Shown one piece after another: positions 63,685 through 64,000 of a stretch of DNA of 64,000 nt; within the stretch, counting starts at the first letter, position 1; every line of letters starts with the position of its first letter. Below the pieces are notes generated by a model. The model saw only the letters and a program-made list of their open reading frames with translations. It was not told the DNA's origin and searched no databases. Both the position numbers and the translations under genes were made by a program. This stretch comes from Symbiodinium natans (taxonomy: Eukaryota > Sar > Dinophyceae > Suessiales > Symbiodiniaceae), in contig CAJNDS010000780.1 of NCBI GenBank assembly GCA_905221605.1, positions 666,602 through 730,601 of the forward strand, read 5' to 3'.

Positions 63685-64000
63685 AAACGAAATGGGGTTT
63701 TCGTATCAAACTACAGAAGAAAAAGGGTTTCTTTATCAAACAAAAATGAGGTTTTCCTGTGTAAATATAGACAAAATAGAGGTTAGAAAGATGTAAGTAG
63801 ATAGAGAACGAAGAGGAGGCTTATATCCTATGCAAATAGAGGTTTACGGATGTACATAAAGACAAAATCCAGGTTTTGCCATGGACATAAAGAAGACATG
63901 GAGGTTTCTTGTTCTGTTGAAATGTAGGTTTCCCGATGTAAATATGGCGAAAATTCTGGTTTTCCTTCGTAAACACAGTGCAAATGATTCCTTTCCCCCC
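63685..64000. repeat. Degenerate ~25-32-bp tandem repeat at right edge
   Basis: About ten units share (G/C)AGGTTT(T/A)CC near their start, an (A)TGTAAATA-like middle and an A-rich end (AGACAAAAT). Clear units start near 63748, 63837, 63871, 63898, 63925 and 63954. The array reaches the end of the window, so its true length is unknown. No conserved peptide is evident. Confidence 0.75.

Noticed and set aside
1-64000. CRISPR arrays, rRNA genes, bacterial operons or phage genes
   Set aside because: None seen; direct repeats lack the regular spacer pattern and gene structure is eukaryotic.

Overview
The window looks like nuclear DNA of a dinoflagellate, most likely a Symbiodiniaceae-type alga. 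Four things point that way. Genes are cut into many short exons (25-120 nt) by introns of a few hundred bases. Exons end most often at GC, sometimes at GT or GA, and resume after AG, usually followed by G. TTTAGGG arrays and long G tracts lie inside introns and between genes. No frame stays open for more than about 230 codons. There is no bacterial organisation (no operons, no ribosome binding sites). The species is inference; nothing here names it.

Layout. 0-10 kb: an exon cut by the left edge, an ankyrin-repeat exon (4.9 kb), then repeat-rich DNA (5.1-8.7 kb) with decayed TTTAGGG arrays, GAGGGTACCCTC palindromes, an inverted-repeat array and a degenerate tRNA-like sequence. 10.1-13.4 kb: a PLAC8-family (Cys-rich) membrane protein gene. 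Its N-terminal exons were copied by a 561-bp tandem duplication that keeps the reading frame. 13.7-17.5 kb: weak exon candidates and an AT-rich island. 17.6-27.7 kb: a phenylalanine-hydroxylase-type aromatic amino acid hydroxylase gene with an ACT domain and a complete iron-ligand set, rebuilt from more than 20 exons; two joins stay open. 28-39 kb: microsatellites, a GTAC-rich degenerate array and several coding-looking exons I cannot name. 41.3-48.9 kb (perhaps from about 39 kb): a voltage-gated cation channel with recognisable S3, S4, S5, pore, S6 and a C-terminal EF-hand. A telomere-like array lies in one of its introns. 49-64 kb: unnamed exons, mostly + strand but with two minus-strand blocks (52.7 and 60.9-61.4 kb), several dispersed repeats abutting G tracts, and a degenerate tandem repeat running off the right edge.

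The three named genes are on the + strand and have no obvious shared pathway: amino-acid hydroxylation, a membrane Cys-rich protein, and ion conduction. Exon boundaries were placed by hand from protein similarity remembered from the families and from codon phase. Where phase closes exactly across a join I say so. Most of the window remains intron or intergenic DNA in which I see no gene.
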